From contig NZ_SMCV01000007.1 of the NCBI RefSeq assembly GCF_004342285.1, positions 1 to 64,000 on the forward strand: a stretch of 64,000 nt of DNA, given 5' to 3'. Of the stretch, positions 27,530 to 37,077 are shown piece by piece. Source of the DNA: Klebsiella sp. BIGb0138. Lineage in GTDB: Bacteria; Pseudomonadota; Gammaproteobacteria; Enterobacterales; Enterobacteriaceae. A program made the translations under genes and the position numbers. Under the pieces are notes generated by a model, which did not search any database, was not told where the DNA came from, and saw only the letters and a list, made by a program, of their open reading frames with translations. Within the stretch, counting starts at the first letter, position 1. Each line of letters begins with the position of its first letter.

Positions 27530-28826
27530 AACCCTGACAGCCGTCGGGCTTGCGCTTGCCCTCTGCGGCACGGCGCTGGCGAAAGAGAAGATCGATTTCA
27601 TGTTCCCGGCGCCGGTAGACGGCAAGCTGACCATGGAGATGACCCGCGTCATCAAAGCCTTTAACGACTCGCAGCAGGACGTCGAAGTGCGCGGGATCTT
27701 TACCGGCAACTACGACACCACCAAGATCAAAGCCGAGTCGGCGCAGAAGGCCGGGCAGCCGCCAGCGCTGGTGATTATGTCCGCCAACTTCACCACCGAC
27801 CTGGCGCTCAAGGATGAGATCCTGCCGATGGACGAGCTGTTTAAATATGGCGACCAGAAGGCCGGGGACTTCCTGGTCAACGAGTTCTGGCCGGCGATGC
27901 ACAAGAACGCCCAGGTGATGGGCACCACCTGGGCTATTCCGTTCCATAACTCGACGCCGATCCTCTACTACAACAAAACCCTGTTCGAGCAGGCCGGGAT
28001 CAAGCAGCCGCCGCAGACCTGGGCCGAGCTGCTGGCGGATGCCCAAAAGCTGACCGATGCGAGCAAAGGCCAGTGGGGGATCATGCTGCCGTCGACCAAC
28101 GACGATTACGGCGGCTGGATCTTCTCGGCGCTGGTACGCGCCAACGGCGGGAAATACTTTAACGAAGACTACCCCGGCGAGGTCTACTACAACGCGCCGA
28201 GCACCATCGGGGCGCTGCGCTTCTGGCAGGATCTGATCTACAAAGACAAAGTGATGCCCTCCGGCGTCCTCAACTCGAAGCAGATCAGCGCCAGCTTCTT
28301 CTCCGGTAAGGTGGGAATGGCGATGCTCAGCACCGGCGCGCTGGGCTTTATGCGCGAGAACAGCAAAGATTTTGAGCTCGGGGTGGCGATGCTGCCGGCG
28401 AAAGAGCAGCGCGCGGTGCCGATCGGCGGCGCCAGCCTGGTGAGTTTCAAAGGCATTTCCGATACGCAGAAGAAAGCCGCCTATCAGTTCCTGACGTATC
28501 TGGTGAGCCCGCAGGTCAACGGCGAGTGGAGCCGTTTCACCGGCTACTTCTCGCCGCGCAAGGCCGCCTACGAGACGCCGGAAATGAAGGCCTATCTGCA
28601 GCAGGACCCGCGCGCGGCGATTGCTCTCGAGCAGCTGAAATACGCCCATCCGTGGTACTCCACCTGGGAGACCGTCGCCGTGCGTAAAGCGATGGAGAAC
28701 CAGCTGGCGGCGGTGGTTAACGATGCCAAAGTGACGCCGGAAGCGGCGGTGCAGGCGGCGCAGAAAGAGGCCGACGCGCTGATGAAACCGTACGTCGACA
28801 AAACCGCCCTCGCTGAGGTGAAGTAA
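27522..28826 (+). CDS. Periplasmic substrate-binding protein (family 1, UgpB-like)
   Basis: A 434-residue extracellular solute-binding protein. The signal peptide MLKTLTAVGLALALCGTALA is followed by a likely cleavage before KEKIDF. Long periplasmic binding domains follow (YNKTLFEQAG, WGIMLPSTNDDYGGW). ATG 27522 has AGGAG upstream and lies within the end of the ATPase gene. It captures the substrate, probably a glycerophosphodiester, in the periplasm and delivers it to the permeases. It is the last gene of the operon, followed directly by the BIME array. Confidence 0.9.
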   Translation: MLKTLTAVGLALALCGTALAKEKIDFMFPAPVDGKLTMEMTRVIKAFNDSQQDVEVRGIFTGNYDTTKIKAESAQKAGQPPALVIMSANFTTDLALKDEILPMDELFKYGDQKAGDFLVNEFWPAMHKNAQVMGTTWAIPFHNSTPILYYNKTLFEQAGIKQPPQTWAELLADAQKLTDASKGQWGIMLPSTNDDYGGWIFSALVRANGGKYFNEDYPGEVYYNAPSTIGALRFWQDLIYKDKVMPSGVLNSKQISASFFSGKVGMAMLSTGALGFMRENSKDFELGVAMLPAKEQRAVPIGGASLVSFKGISDTQKKAAYQFLTYLVSPQVNGEWSRFTGYFSPRKAAYETPEMKAYLQQDPRAAIALEQLKYAHPWYSTWETVAVRKAMENQLAAVVNDAKVTPEAAVQAAQKEADALMKPYVDKTALAEVK

Positions 28827-28851
28827 GCCTCCTTGTCGCTCCGGCGCCTCT

Positions 28852-29511
28852 CCCCGGTGGCGCTGCGCTTACCGGGGCTACACGGGATGTGGTAGCCCGG
28901 ATAAGGCGCTGGCGCCGCCATCCGGGGGTTCCCGCCCGCGCCCGGATATATTCCCCGGTCGCGCTGCGCTTACCGGGGCGACACGGGATGTGGTAGCCCG
29001 GATAAGGCGCTGGCGCCGCCATCCGGGGGTTCCCGACCGCGCCCGGATATATTCCCCGCTGGCGCTGCGCTTACCGGGGCTACACGGGATGTGGTAGCCC
29101 GGATAAGGCGCTGGCGCCGCCATCCGGGGGTTCCCGCCCGCACCCGGATATATTCCCCGGTCGCGCTGCGCTTACCGGGGCTACACGGGATGTGGTAGCC
29201 CGGATAAGGCGCTGGCGCCGCCATCCGGGGGTTCCCACCCGCGCCCGGATATATTCCCCGGTCGCGCTGCGCTTACCGGGGCTACACGGGATGCGGTAGC
29301 CCGGATAAGGCGCTGGCGCCGCCATCCGGGGGTTCCCGCCCGCACCCGGATATATTCCCCGGTCGCGCTGCGCTTACCGGGGCTACACGAGATGCGGTAG
29401 CCCGGATAAGGCGCTGGCGCCGCCATCCGGGGGGTCTAGCCCGCACCCGGATATATTCCCCGGTGGCGCTGCGCTTACCGGGGCTACAGTCGATGCCGCG
29501 CCGCCATCCGG
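28852..29511. repeat. 101-bp tandem BIME array, six full units and one partial
   Basis: The block GCGCTGCGCTTACCGGGG recurs at exact 101-base steps (28860, 28961, 29062, 29163, 29264, 29365, 29466). Each unit holds two REP-type palindromes in opposite orientation, one around CCCCGG...CCGGGG and one around GTAGCCCGG...CCGGG, so this is a bacterial interspersed mosaic element in tandem. Units differ at only a few bases. It fills the gap between the ABC operon and the IclR gene and probably ends ABC operon transcripts. Minus-strand open frames across it are an artefact of the repeat. Confidence 0.93.
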
Positions 29512-29622
29512 GAACATGTTCCCTGAGGTGATATTGCGCGCCCTTTCCGCGCCAGCCGTTTGATTTTTCAGCGTAAAAAAGGTACTTTTTCACCTTCCCC
29601 CCAGCGTGAGCGGTCGTGCATT

Positions 29623-30381
29623 ATGCCTATTATTCAGTCTGTTGAACGTGCGTTGACGATCCTCGACCTGTTTAACGAGCAGGCCACGGAACTCAAAATC
29701 ACCGACATCAGCAAACGCATGGGCCTGAGTAAAAGCACCCTTCACTCGCTGCTCAAAACCTTACAGCTGCACGGCTATATCGACCAGAACCCGGAAAACG
29801 ACAAATATCGCCTGGGCATGAAGCTGGTGGAGCGCGGCCATTTCGTGGTCGGCACCATGGATATTCGCCAGAAGGCGAAAAGCTGGCTGACGGATCTCTC
29901 GCAGCGCACCGGGCAGACCACCCACCTCGGCATTCTCGACGGCCACGAAGGCGTCTATATTGAGAAAATTGAAGGCAAGCTCGCCGCCATCGCCTACTCG
30001 CGCATCGGCCGCCGGCTGCCGATCCACGCGACGGCGATCGGCAAGGTGCTGATCGCCTGGCTCAGCGAGGCGGAGCTGCATACCCTGCTGGAAGGCTATC
30101 AGTACACGCCGTTTACCCCTGCGACCCTCACCTCCCGCGAGGCGCTGCTGGCGACGCTGGCCCGCACTCGCGCCCAGGGTTACGCCCTGGATAGCGAAGA
30201 GAACGAACAGGGGGTTCGCTGCGTGGCGGTGCCGGTGTGGAACCATGAATCCCGCGTCATCGCGGCGCTGAGCCTGTCGACGCTCACCTCCCGCGTCGAT
30301 GACCACGAGCTCGCGCGCTATCGAGCTTTACTGGAAGAGGCCGGGCGCCAGCTGTCGAAAGCGCTGGGCTACCCGGCCTGA
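29623..30381 (+). CDS. IclR-family regulator of the xylan/xylonate cluster (XynR-like)
   Basis: A 252-residue IclR-type regulator. The N-terminal winged helix (SVERALTILDLF, SKSTLHSLLKTL) is followed by the effector domain (GRRLPIHATAIGKVL). It is convergent with, and directly beside, the GH43 gene, the same partners as E. coli xynR (yagI), the repressor of yagEFGH. By context it should repress the minus-strand genes until a xylose-oligosaccharide or sugar-acid signal appears. ATG 29623 matches the family start; an in-frame ATG at 29560 is unlikely. No strong ribosome site is visible. Confidence 0.85.
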   Translation: MPIIQSVERALTILDLFNEQATELKITDISKRMGLSKSTLHSLLKTLQLHGYIDQNPENDKYRLGMKLVERGHFVVGTMDIRQKAKSWLTDLSQRTGQTTHLGILDGHEGVYIEKIEGKLAAIAYSRIGRRLPIHATAIGKVLIAWLSEAELHTLLEGYQYTPFTPATLTSREALLATLARTRAQGYALDSEENEQGVRCVAVPVWNHESRVIAALSLSTLTSRVDDHELARYRALLEEAGRQLSKALGYPA

Positions 30382-30384
30382 GGC

Positions 30385-32004
30385 TTACCCGACTACCGGC
30401 TCATAGCTGAAGTAGTCAAAATCGGCGTGGCAGCCGTCGCCGCTGATATCCTCGCAGTGCAGGCCGACAAAGGCGCCGGTAAAGAACCCGCGCCCGCCGA
30501 TATAATCATCCGACAGCTTCCAGGCGGCATATTCCACCGGCACGCTGTGCCACGCCTCGCCGTCAAACGAGTAGCTGTAGCGATAGACGAGATGGTCGAC
30601 ATCGACCCGCAGCCACACGCTCTGCGCCGCGTCCGGCACCGCAATCGGCCGTTCGTGCAGCGGCCACGACGGCACGTTGTGGTCAAGCTGCAATACCTTA
30701 ATGGTTCTGCCCTGCCCCTCTTCATAGTCAACGAAGCAGTAGCTCCAGTTTTTGCTGTTGTAATAGCAGGTTAACCCGGCGCTCTGCTGGAAGTTCTCCG
30801 GGGCAAACTCCATCCGCGTTTCGGCGCGAAAGGCAAAGTGCTGCCAGCGCCGCGCCACGGTGGACTGGGTAAAGGTGGAGTTGAGCGAATCGTTGCCGTA
30901 CAGGCGCAAAAAGCCCGGCCGCGCGCTGAGGGAACCCAACGTGTCGTCAAACGGAATACGCAGGGTCTGCAGCTGCGGATTGAGCGCCGGGCCGCTAAAC
31001 TCATCCCGCCAGCTCTCGTCAGCGACGACGCGACTTTCGGCCATTTGCGGCCCCGGCACGCTCAGCTGGGCGTGTTTGCCCCCTGCCACCGACGGCCAGC
31101 CGTCGTGCCAGTTGATGCGCGCAATCCCGGTTTCCCGCCCCAGCGAACAGTAGCCGCGCCCGCCGGAGGCCAGCAGCGGCACGCCGGGTAAGCGCTGCGG
31201 GCGGCTGGTGAGATAGGCCATATACCACTCCCCGGTGTGGGTCTCCAGCAGCGACCCGTGGCCGCTCTTCTGCAGCGGGTTCTCCGGCAGATGCCAGCTG
31301 GTCATCAGCGTCCCGTCCGGGTGCTGTTCGTACGGCCCGTCGATATTTTTCGCTCTGAGCACCACCACCGCGTGCTCGTAGCTGGTGCCGCCCTCGGCGA
31401 CCAGCAGGTAGTACCAGCCGTCCTTGTGATAAAGGTGCGCCCCTTCGGTGTAGCGCAGCGCCGTGCCGGTAAACAGGGTTTTGCGCGTCTTCGCCAGGCT
31501 CCGGGTCTGCGGGAAATACTCCTGCAGCACGATGGTGCAGTGCGGGTCGCTGTGGTGGCGCGGCCCCCACGGCCGGTAAATATAGTATTTGCGCCCATCG
31601 CTATCGTGGAACAGCGACGGGTCGAAGCCGCCGTTGCCCATCGCAATCGGCTCGCTCCACGGCCCTTCGATCGACGGCGCGGTAACCAGATAGTTGCGGC
31701 CGTTTTTCCACGGCGAATCAACGATTTTCACATCGGTATACAGCAGCCAGAACAGCCCGTCGGCGTAGCTCAGGCACGGCGCCCAGATGCCGCCGGAGTC
31801 GGGGTTGCCTTTCATGTCCAGCATCGACACGCGATCCAGCGGCGTGCTCACCAGCGACCAGTTTTTCAAATCCCGCGAGTGGTAAATGCGCACGCCCGGA
31901 AACCACTCGAAGGTGGAGGTGGCGATGTAGTAATCCTCTCCCTGACGGCACAGCGACGGGTCCGGGTTAAAGCCGGTGAGAATCGGGTTAGTAATGGTGT
32001 ACAT
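30385..32004 (-). CDS. GH43 beta-xylosidase (YagH/XynB type)
   Basis: A 539-residue glycoside hydrolase family 43 enzyme that releases xylose from xylo-oligosaccharides in the cytoplasm. The five-bladed propeller carries the catalytic acids in NPDPS (near residue 14), GFDPS and TEGAHLY; the last 180 residues form the usual C-terminal beta-sandwich. ATG 32004 has GAGGAGG upstream; an upstream in-frame start at 32112 would overlap the transporter gene. It lies 13 bases behind the transporter gene in the same operon. Confidence 0.92.
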   Translation of the reverse strand: MYTITNPILTGFNPDPSLCRQGEDYYIATSTFEWFPGVRIYHSRDLKNWSLVSTPLDRVSMLDMKGNPDSGGIWAPCLSYADGLFWLLYTDVKIVDSPWKNGRNYLVTAPSIEGPWSEPIAMGNGGFDPSLFHDSDGRKYYIYRPWGPRHHSDPHCTIVLQEYFPQTRSLAKTRKTLFTGTALRYTEGAHLYHKDGWYYLLVAEGGTSYEHAVVVLRAKNIDGPYEQHPDGTLMTSWHLPENPLQKSGHGSLLETHTGEWYMAYLTSRPQRLPGVPLLASGGRGYCSLGRETGIARINWHDGWPSVAGGKHAQLSVPGPQMAESRVVADESWRDEFSGPALNPQLQTLRIPFDDTLGSLSARPGFLRLYGNDSLNSTFTQSTVARRWQHFAFRAETRMEFAPENFQQSAGLTCYYNSKNWSYCFVDYEEGQGRTIKVLQLDHNVPSWPLHERPIAVPDAAQSVWLRVDVDHLVYRYSYSFDGEAWHSVPVEYAAWKLSDDYIGGRGFFTGAFVGLHCEDISGDGCHADFDYFSYEPVVG

Positions 32005-32017
32005 ATTGGCCTCCTCG

Positions 32018-33397
32018 TTAGTTGGACGTCGCGGCGGCGACGGCAGGCACATCCTCTTCCTGCTCCGCGCGGTGCTTGCGTAATTGCTGACTGATGGCCT
32101 CAACCCGGGCATCGCTCAGTTTGTAGAGTGAGAGCATGATGAACATGCCGACGTAGAGCACCACCGGCACCACGCAGAACAGAATTTTGATAGTGGTTAA
32201 GACCGCCACCGGCTGCACGCTGCTGCTGGCGGAGTAGTTTACGTAGGCCAGGATCCAGCCCACCACCGCGCCGCCAATGGCCAGACCGATCTTCAGGCTG
32301 AACAGATAGGTGGAGAACACCAGCCCGTCGAGACGGCGGCCGCTGCGGCTCTCTTCGTAGTCAACCACGTCGGAGGCCATCAGCCACTGCAGCGGCGTGG
32401 TGGTGTTAAAGACGAACAGGAAGAGGATATTGAGCGCGAAAATCAGCGCAATGTACTCCACCGGGGTGACAAAAATCAGCAGGCTGATCAGGGAATAGAC
32501 CACGATAATCGCTTTAAAAGCCTTCACCCGGTCGAAGCGGCCCAGCAGGCGCGAAGAGGCCAGCGAACCGAACATGGTGGCAATGCTGCCGTAGAGCAGA
32601 AACTGCATCGCCAGTTCCGGATGGTCCATGACGTATTTCACGAAGTACAGCGTCGCCCCGCCGCGCACCACGTTGGAGCAGGTCGCCATCATTTTGAAAG
32701 TACACATGATTCGCCACTGGGTGTTGCCGAACAGCAGCCGGAGATCTTTCGCCACCGACGACCCCGGCTGCACCTCGAAGGTGTAGCGCTCTTTGGTGGT
32801 AAAGAAGCAGACGTACAGCAGCACCACGCCGGTCAGCCCCAGGACGCACATCGCGCCAAAATAGCCCACCTGCTCATTGCCTTTGCCGATGATATTCACC
32901 AGCGGCAGCGCAATCCCGCTGATCGCCAGCGAGCCCGCCGCGGCGAGGAAAAAGCGCCACGACTGCAGCGCATGGCGCGCTTTCGGGTCGGCGGTAATAA
33001 CCCCCGGCATCGCGCAATAGGGCACGTTGACGAAGGTGTAGACCAGCGTCAGCAGGATGTAGGTCACGCAGGCATAGATGATTTTGCCCTGCGCGGAGAA
33101 GTCCGGCGTGTAGAAGGTGAGCATGCAGACGACGCCAAACGGAATCGCCCCCCACAGCAGGAACGGGCGGAACTGTCCGTGACGAGTGCGGGTGCGGTCC
33201 ACCAGCAGGCCCATCAGCGGATCGGTGACGGCATCGAGCACGCGGGAAACTAAAAACAGCGTCCCCATGATGCCTGCGGACAGGCCGAACACATCGGTGT
33301 AGAAATAGGCCAGCAGAAACATCGTCGCCTGCCAGACGAAGCCGCAGGCGGTGTCACCCAGCCCGTAACCGATTTTATCTTTCATGGTTAATTGCAT
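32018..33397 (-). CDS. Xylo-oligosaccharide:cation symporter (GPH family, YagG/XynT type)
   Basis: A 459-residue, 12-span transporter of the glycoside-pentoside-hexuronide family. The family signature is seen near the start (KIGYGLGDTACGF; RVLDAVTDPLMGLLVDRT). It is the same size as E. coli YagG and stands before the beta-xylosidase gene, so it most likely imports xylo-oligosaccharides for intracellular cleavage. ATG 33397 has GGGGA six bases upstream. A gap of about 350 bases upstream suggests its own promoter. Confidence 0.9.
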   Translation of the reverse strand: MQLTMKDKIGYGLGDTACGFVWQATMFLLAYFYTDVFGLSAGIMGTLFLVSRVLDAVTDPLMGLLVDRTRTRHGQFRPFLLWGAIPFGVVCMLTFYTPDFSAQGKIIYACVTYILLTLVYTFVNVPYCAMPGVITADPKARHALQSWRFFLAAAGSLAISGIALPLVNIIGKGNEQVGYFGAMCVLGLTGVVLLYVCFFTTKERYTFEVQPGSSVAKDLRLLFGNTQWRIMCTFKMMATCSNVVRGGATLYFVKYVMDHPELAMQFLLYGSIATMFGSLASSRLLGRFDRVKAFKAIIVVYSLISLLIFVTPVEYIALIFALNILFLFVFNTTTPLQWLMASDVVDYEESRSGRRLDGLVFSTYLFSLKIGLAIGGAVVGWILAYVNYSASSSVQPVAVLTTIKILFCVVPVVLYVGMFIMLSLYKLSDARVEAISQQLRKHRAEQEEDVPAVAAATSN

Positions 33398-33711
33398 ATT
33401 TATCCCCAACCCCAGAGAGTGGATATGGTGCAAACGTCAGGGACCTGAAAAGGGCAATAAATAGCCGCTGCGGCGTCAGGAATACACCCATGATGCGTGT
33501 GCTGAATTCACGTATTCGTGTTAATTGAGTGTAAGAAGTTGTTCCTTTTTACAGCAATGGTCATTTTTTATTTATGAATTATGTTATTTGGTTTTTGTGA
33601 TTACCGTCGGGATTAACCACAAAATAGGATTAATATTTTTATCTTTTATTTTTAGCGAGTTATGAAATGTATAAAACGCGAGAAATACGCTTATTTCAGG
33701 CGCGACAAAGC
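33398..33711. promoter_or_regulatory. Regulatory gap upstream of the symporter gene
   Basis: AT-rich, without a gene. It contains the inverted repeat TTTTGTG (33593-33599) and CACAAAA (33618-33624), and GAAGTTGTTC (33535-33544), which partly resembles the GAAC/GTTC dyads at the aldolase promoter. The minus-strand promoter of the symporter-xylosidase pair must lie here, but I cannot pick its boxes with confidence. Confidence 0.4.
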
Positions 33712-33737
33712 CGCCTGCGAAATATTTTCCGCAGGCG
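33712..33737 (-). terminator. Hairpin downstream of the dehydratase gene
   Basis: CGCCTGCG and CGCAGGCG pair around a ten-base A/T-rich loop, 18 bases beyond the dehydratase stop. On the minus strand it is followed only by GCTTTG; six T precede it. It is a plausible but imperfect terminator of the aldolase-dehydratase operon. Confidence 0.55.
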
Positions 33738-33754
33738 AAAAAATCTATTTCTTA

Positions 33755-35722
33755 TTACAGTCCGAGCGCTTTTTTACCGGCGTTAATCACCTCAATAATT
33801 TTATCGGTGTCATATATACAGCCTTTCCATGTGCCGCCGCTGACCGACTGCAGCGCCGCCCACAGGCGGGTATCGTCGGGTAAACAATCATGAGCGTGCA
33901 AATCGGGATGCGGCTCTCGCGCCGCTAATTCCGCCGCCCCCTCTTCCGCCGTCAGCCGCCGCTGCGCCGTGCCGATGAAATTAACGCTGCCGGTTAAGGC
34001 GAGACGATCGACCGCGATCTCAATGATGTCGCCATCGCGCAGCTTGCCGATGGGCCCACCCGCCAGCGCCTCGGGGGCGACATGGCCGAAACAGGCGCCG
34101 GTCGACACCCCGGAGAAACGGGCGTCGGTGATCAGCGATACCGTTTTCCCCCACGAGACGTGCTTCAACGCCGAGGTGAGCTGGTAAGTCTCTTCCATGC
34201 CGGTGCCGGACGGCCCGCCGCCGATCACCACCATAATATCGCCCTGCGCGATCTCGCCGTTTTTGATCGCCCCGATCGCCCGCGCTTCCGAGATAAACAC
34301 CCGCGCCCGCCCGGTATGGCGATACACGCCGTCGTCGTCCACTACGGAGGGATCGATCGCCGTGGCTTTGATCACCGATCCTTCCGGGGCAATATTGCCC
34401 ACCGGGAAGGCCACCGTTGAGGTCAATCCTTTGGCTTTCGCCCGCGCCGGCGGGAGGATCACATCATCCGGATCGACGCCGTCCTGCTCGCGCAGACACT
34501 GGCGGAATTTCTCGCGCCGCCCGGAGGTTTGCCACCAGTCGAGGTTTTCCCCCACCGTCTGGCCGGTCACCGTCATCGCATCCAGATGCAGCAGGCCCAG
34601 ATCGCGCAGGTGCAACATCACTTCCGGCACCCCGCCGGCGAGGAACGCCCGCACCGTCGGGTGGTAGTCCGGCCCGTTCGGCAGCACGCTGACCAGCCGC
34701 GGGACTTTGCGGTTAATCCGCGTCCAGTGGGCAACGTCAGGGATCGTGCAGCCCGCCGCATGGGCGATGGCGGGAATGTGCAGCAGCAGGTTGGTCGAGC
34801 CGCCGAACGCCGCGTGGATCACCATCGCATTTTCGATCGCCTTATCGGTCAGGATATCGCGGGTGGTGATGCCGCGATTATCCAGCTCGCTGACCGCCCT
34901 TGCCGACTGGCGCGAGATTTCCAGCCATACCTGCTGCCCCGACGGCGCCAGCGCCGAATGCGGCAGCGCCAGGCCGAGCGCCTCCGCGACCACCTGCGAG
35001 GTGCCCGCCGTGCCTAAAAACTGGCAGCCGCCCCCCGGCGAAGCGCAGGCGCGGCAGCCCAGCTCGGCGGCCTCCTGCAGCGACAGTTCGTGGTTGGCGT
35101 AGCGCGCGCCGATGGTCTGCACTTTTCCGGCGTCTTCGCCGAAGGTCGGCGGCAGCGTCGCTCCGCCGGGCACCAGAATGGTCGGCAGATCGTGCATCGC
35201 CGCCAGGGCGATCATCGTCGCCGGCAGACCTTTGTCGCAGGTGGCGACGCCAATTACCGCCCGCCGCGTCGGCAGCGAGCGGATTAGCCGGCGAAACACA
35301 ATCGCCGCGTCGTTGCGGTACGGCAGGGAGTCGAACATCCCGTGGGTGCCCTGGGAGCGCCCGTCGCACGGGTCGCTGACGAAGGCGGCAAACGGAATGC
35401 CGCCGTTGCGGGTGATCTCTTTCGCCGCCGCCTGCATCTGCAGGCCAATCTCCCAGTGGCCGGTGTGGTAACCCAGCGCCACCGGGCGACCGTCGCCGGC
35501 GCGAATCCCGCCCTGGGTGCCGATAATCAGCACCTCTTTTCCGGTGAGCTTATTGGCATCCCAGCCCATGCCGGCGTTTTGCGTCATCCCGAACAGATTG
35601 CCGCTCGGCGACTCCATCAGCATCTGCGGCGTCAGCGGCAGCGCCCCCTGCGGGCCGGCCGCATGGGTGACGACCTCATAAAAGTCCGCGTCCTGGGGGG
35701 TAAAAATCTTCTCTATCGCCAT
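33755..35722 (-). CDS. yagF: D-xylonate dehydratase (YagF/YjhG type, IlvD/Edd family)
   Basis: A 655-residue dehydratase, the same length as E. coli YagF and YjhG, which remove water from D-xylonate to give 2-keto-3-deoxy-xylonate. The family is an Fe-S enzyme group; candidate cluster Cys residues lie in [19 protein letters not shown] and [15 protein letters not shown] 35722 gives the family length; an in-frame upstream start at 35842 would run into the aldolase gene. It follows the aldolase gene by 14 bases, so both enzymes of sugar-acid breakdown are co-transcribed. Confidence 0.9.
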   Translation of the reverse strand: MAIEKIFTPQDADFYEVVTHAAGPQGALPLTPQMLMESPSGNLFGMTQNAGMGWDANKLTGKEVLIIGTQGGIRAGDGRPVALGYHTGHWEIGLQMQAAAKEITRNGGIPFAAFVSDPCDGRSQGTHGMFDSLPYRNDAAIVFRRLIRSLPTRRAVIGVATCDKGLPATMIALAAMHDLPTILVPGGATLPPTFGEDAGKVQTIGARYANHELSLQEAAELGCRACASPGGGCQFLGTAGTSQVVAEALGLALPHSALAPSGQQVWLEISRQSARAVSELDNRGITTRDILTDKAIENAMVIHAAFGGSTNLLLHIPAIAHAAGCTIPDVAHWTRINRKVPRLVSVLPNGPDYHPTVRAFLAGGVPEVMLHLRDLGLLHLDAMTVTGQTVGENLDWWQTSGRREKFRQCLREQDGVDPDDVILPPARAKAKGLTSTVAFPVGNIAPEGSVIKATAIDPSVVDDDGVYRHTGRARVFISEARAIGAIKNGEIAQGDIMVVIGGGPSGTGMEETYQLTSALKHVSWGKTVSLITDARFSGVSTGACFGHVAPEALAGGPIGKLRDGDIIEIAVDRLALTGSVNFIGTAQRRLTAEEGAAELAAREPHPDLHAHDCLPDDTRLWAALQSVSGGTWKGCIYDTDKIIEVINAGKKALGL

Positions 35723-35736
35723 CTTATTTTTCCGGT

Positions 35737-36645
35737 TCAGCAGAGTCTGAGCTGTTGCAGCAGCGTGGTAAGCCGCGCCTTTTTCGCCGCATCCAGCGGG
35801 GAGGCCGGAGGCAGCACGTGCGTTGAGATCGGCCGGCCGCACAGCACGATCGCCTCTTTAATCACATTAACGAACGGCGTATCCAGCTGATAGATCTGCG
35901 GGATTTGCAGCAGCGTTTGATGATAGCGCGCCGCCTGCGCCAGATCGCCGTCGCGGAAGGCCTGCAGCAGCTTAACCGATAGCTGCGGCGCAAAGTTGCC
36001 GCTGGCCGAGATCGCTCCGTCGCCGCCCAGCAGCAGGGTGTTAAACAGATGGTCATCGTAGCCGCACAGCACCGAGAAGTGCGGGTGCGCCGATTTGACC
36101 GTCGCGATCATGCTGCGCAGATGGGCCACCGAGTCGATGGTGTCTTTGATGCCGACGATATTGCGCCGCGAATCCGCGAGGGTTTTCACCAGCTCGGGAG
36201 TCAGGTCCTGCCCGCTCAGGGCCGGGAAGTTATACAGCACCACCGGCAGGGTGACGCTGTCCGCCACCTGCTGGAAGTAGCGCAGCAGGTTGGGCTCAGA
36301 GACTTGCCAGTAATAGGGGTTAATCACCACGATACCGTCGGCGCCGACCTCCTGGGCGTGCTGGCTGAGTTCGATGGTTTCCCGGGCGTTGGTGCCGCCG
36401 GTGCCAATCAGCACCGGCACCCGACGATCCACGTGGGCGACGGCAAAGGCGGCGATGGTTTTGCGCTCGTCGGCGTTGAGCTGAGAGAACTCCCCGCCGC
36501 TGCCGAGGAAGAACAGGCCATCGACGCCAGAGGCGATCATATCGTCGATCAGCGCGGCGGTGCCCGCTTTATCGAACTGGCCGTCGGCGGTGAAAACGGT
36601 GGAGACAGGCGGAATAATCCCCGAGAACTGCACGGTTTGCTGCAT
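35737..36645 (-). CDS. yagE: 2-keto-3-deoxy sugar-acid aldolase (YagE type)
   Basis: A 302-residue (beta/alpha)8 aldolase of the DHDPS/NAL family, closely matching my memory of E. coli YagE. The Schiff-base lysine is in GIKDT (about residue 174), the catalytic Tyr in YNFPALSG, and the substrate-binding loop is GSGGEFSQL. It splits 2-keto-3-deoxy-pentonate (or gluconate) into pyruvate and an aldehyde, the step after the dehydratase. ATG 36645 has GGAG five bases upstream. It is the first gene of the minus-strand operon, under a promoter overlapped by palindromes. Confidence 0.92.
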   Translation of the reverse strand: MQQTVQFSGIIPPVSTVFTADGQFDKAGTAALIDDMIASGVDGLFFLGSGGEFSQLNADERKTIAAFAVAHVDRRVPVLIGTGGTNARETIELSQHAQEVGADGIVVINPYYWQVSEPNLLRYFQQVADSVTLPVVLYNFPALSGQDLTPELVKTLADSRRNIVGIKDTIDSVAHLRSMIATVKSAHPHFSVLCGYDDHLFNTLLLGGDGAISASGNFAPQLSVKLLQAFRDGDLAQAARYHQTLLQIPQIYQLDTPFVNVIKEAIVLCGRPISTHVLPPASPLDAAKKARLTTLLQQLRLC

Positions 36646-36669
36646 GAGATCTCCTTGCTGAATCATTTT

Positions 36670-36693
36670 GTTCTACATTATAGAACAGTGTTC
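36670..36693 (-). promoter_or_regulatory. Promoter -10 box inside nested operator palindromes upstream of the aldolase gene
   Basis: Two overlapping dyads share a GAAC half-site: GTTCTACATTATAGAAC (36670-36686) and GAACAGTGTTC (36683-36693). On the minus strand the first encloses a perfect TATAAT (36682-36677), 31 bases before the ATG. Three evenly arranged half-sites over the -10 box would let a dimeric regulator such as the IclR protein block RNA polymerase. The -35 region is weak. Confidence 0.6.
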
Positions 36694-37031
36694 TTTTATT
36701 TAACGATCATACTATGCCGCCAGCAAAGAGAAGGTAAATGACAAGCCCGCCGGAAGTGCGCGTTTTTCAAACTGGATCACAGAATGGCACACCTGCCCGC
36801 CAATCAGCTGCCCGGGGAACACCCCGGATCGCGGCGTCAACGCGCCTGTCCGGCCCCCCACTCTGCTCCGGCCATAGTCCCGGTAAGCGCAGCGCCAGCG
36901 GAGAAGTTCCAGATTGCAGGGGACGGTGTAAGCGAGCGTATTCCGCCGTTTGGCGTGGCCGGAAGGAGAAGCGCCGTGCGGGATGGCTTGCCGGGGCGAT
37001 TGGCCTGGCATTGACGGAACGGGAGATGCGG
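36694..37031. other. Intergenic stretch between aldolase operon and iolE
   Basis: No gene seen. Open frames exist on both strands but have no ribosome sites or family likeness. The part around 36860-36900 contains a degraded REP-like sequence (CCCGGTAAGCGCAGCGCCAG). Confidence 0.5.
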
Positions 37032-37063
37032 AAAAAAGCAGGCCACAACGCGGTGCGGCCTGC
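37032..37063 (-). terminator. Intrinsic terminator of the iolD-iolG-iolE transcript
   Basis: On the minus strand GCAGGCC and GGCCTGC (37063-37057 and 37044-37038) form a perfect stem followed by six T, 15 bases beyond the iolE stop. Confidence 0.85.
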
Positions 37064-37077
37064 AAGTGGATCAACGA

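Noticed and set aside
28852..29511. Possible CRISPR array
   Set aside because: The repeats are directly tandem with no unique spacers, and each unit is made of REP palindromes.
28592..29593. Series of similar minus-strand frames starting MAAPAPYPGYHIPC
   Set aside because: They are produced by the 101-bp BIME repeat read in successive phases; there is no ribosome site and no protein family.
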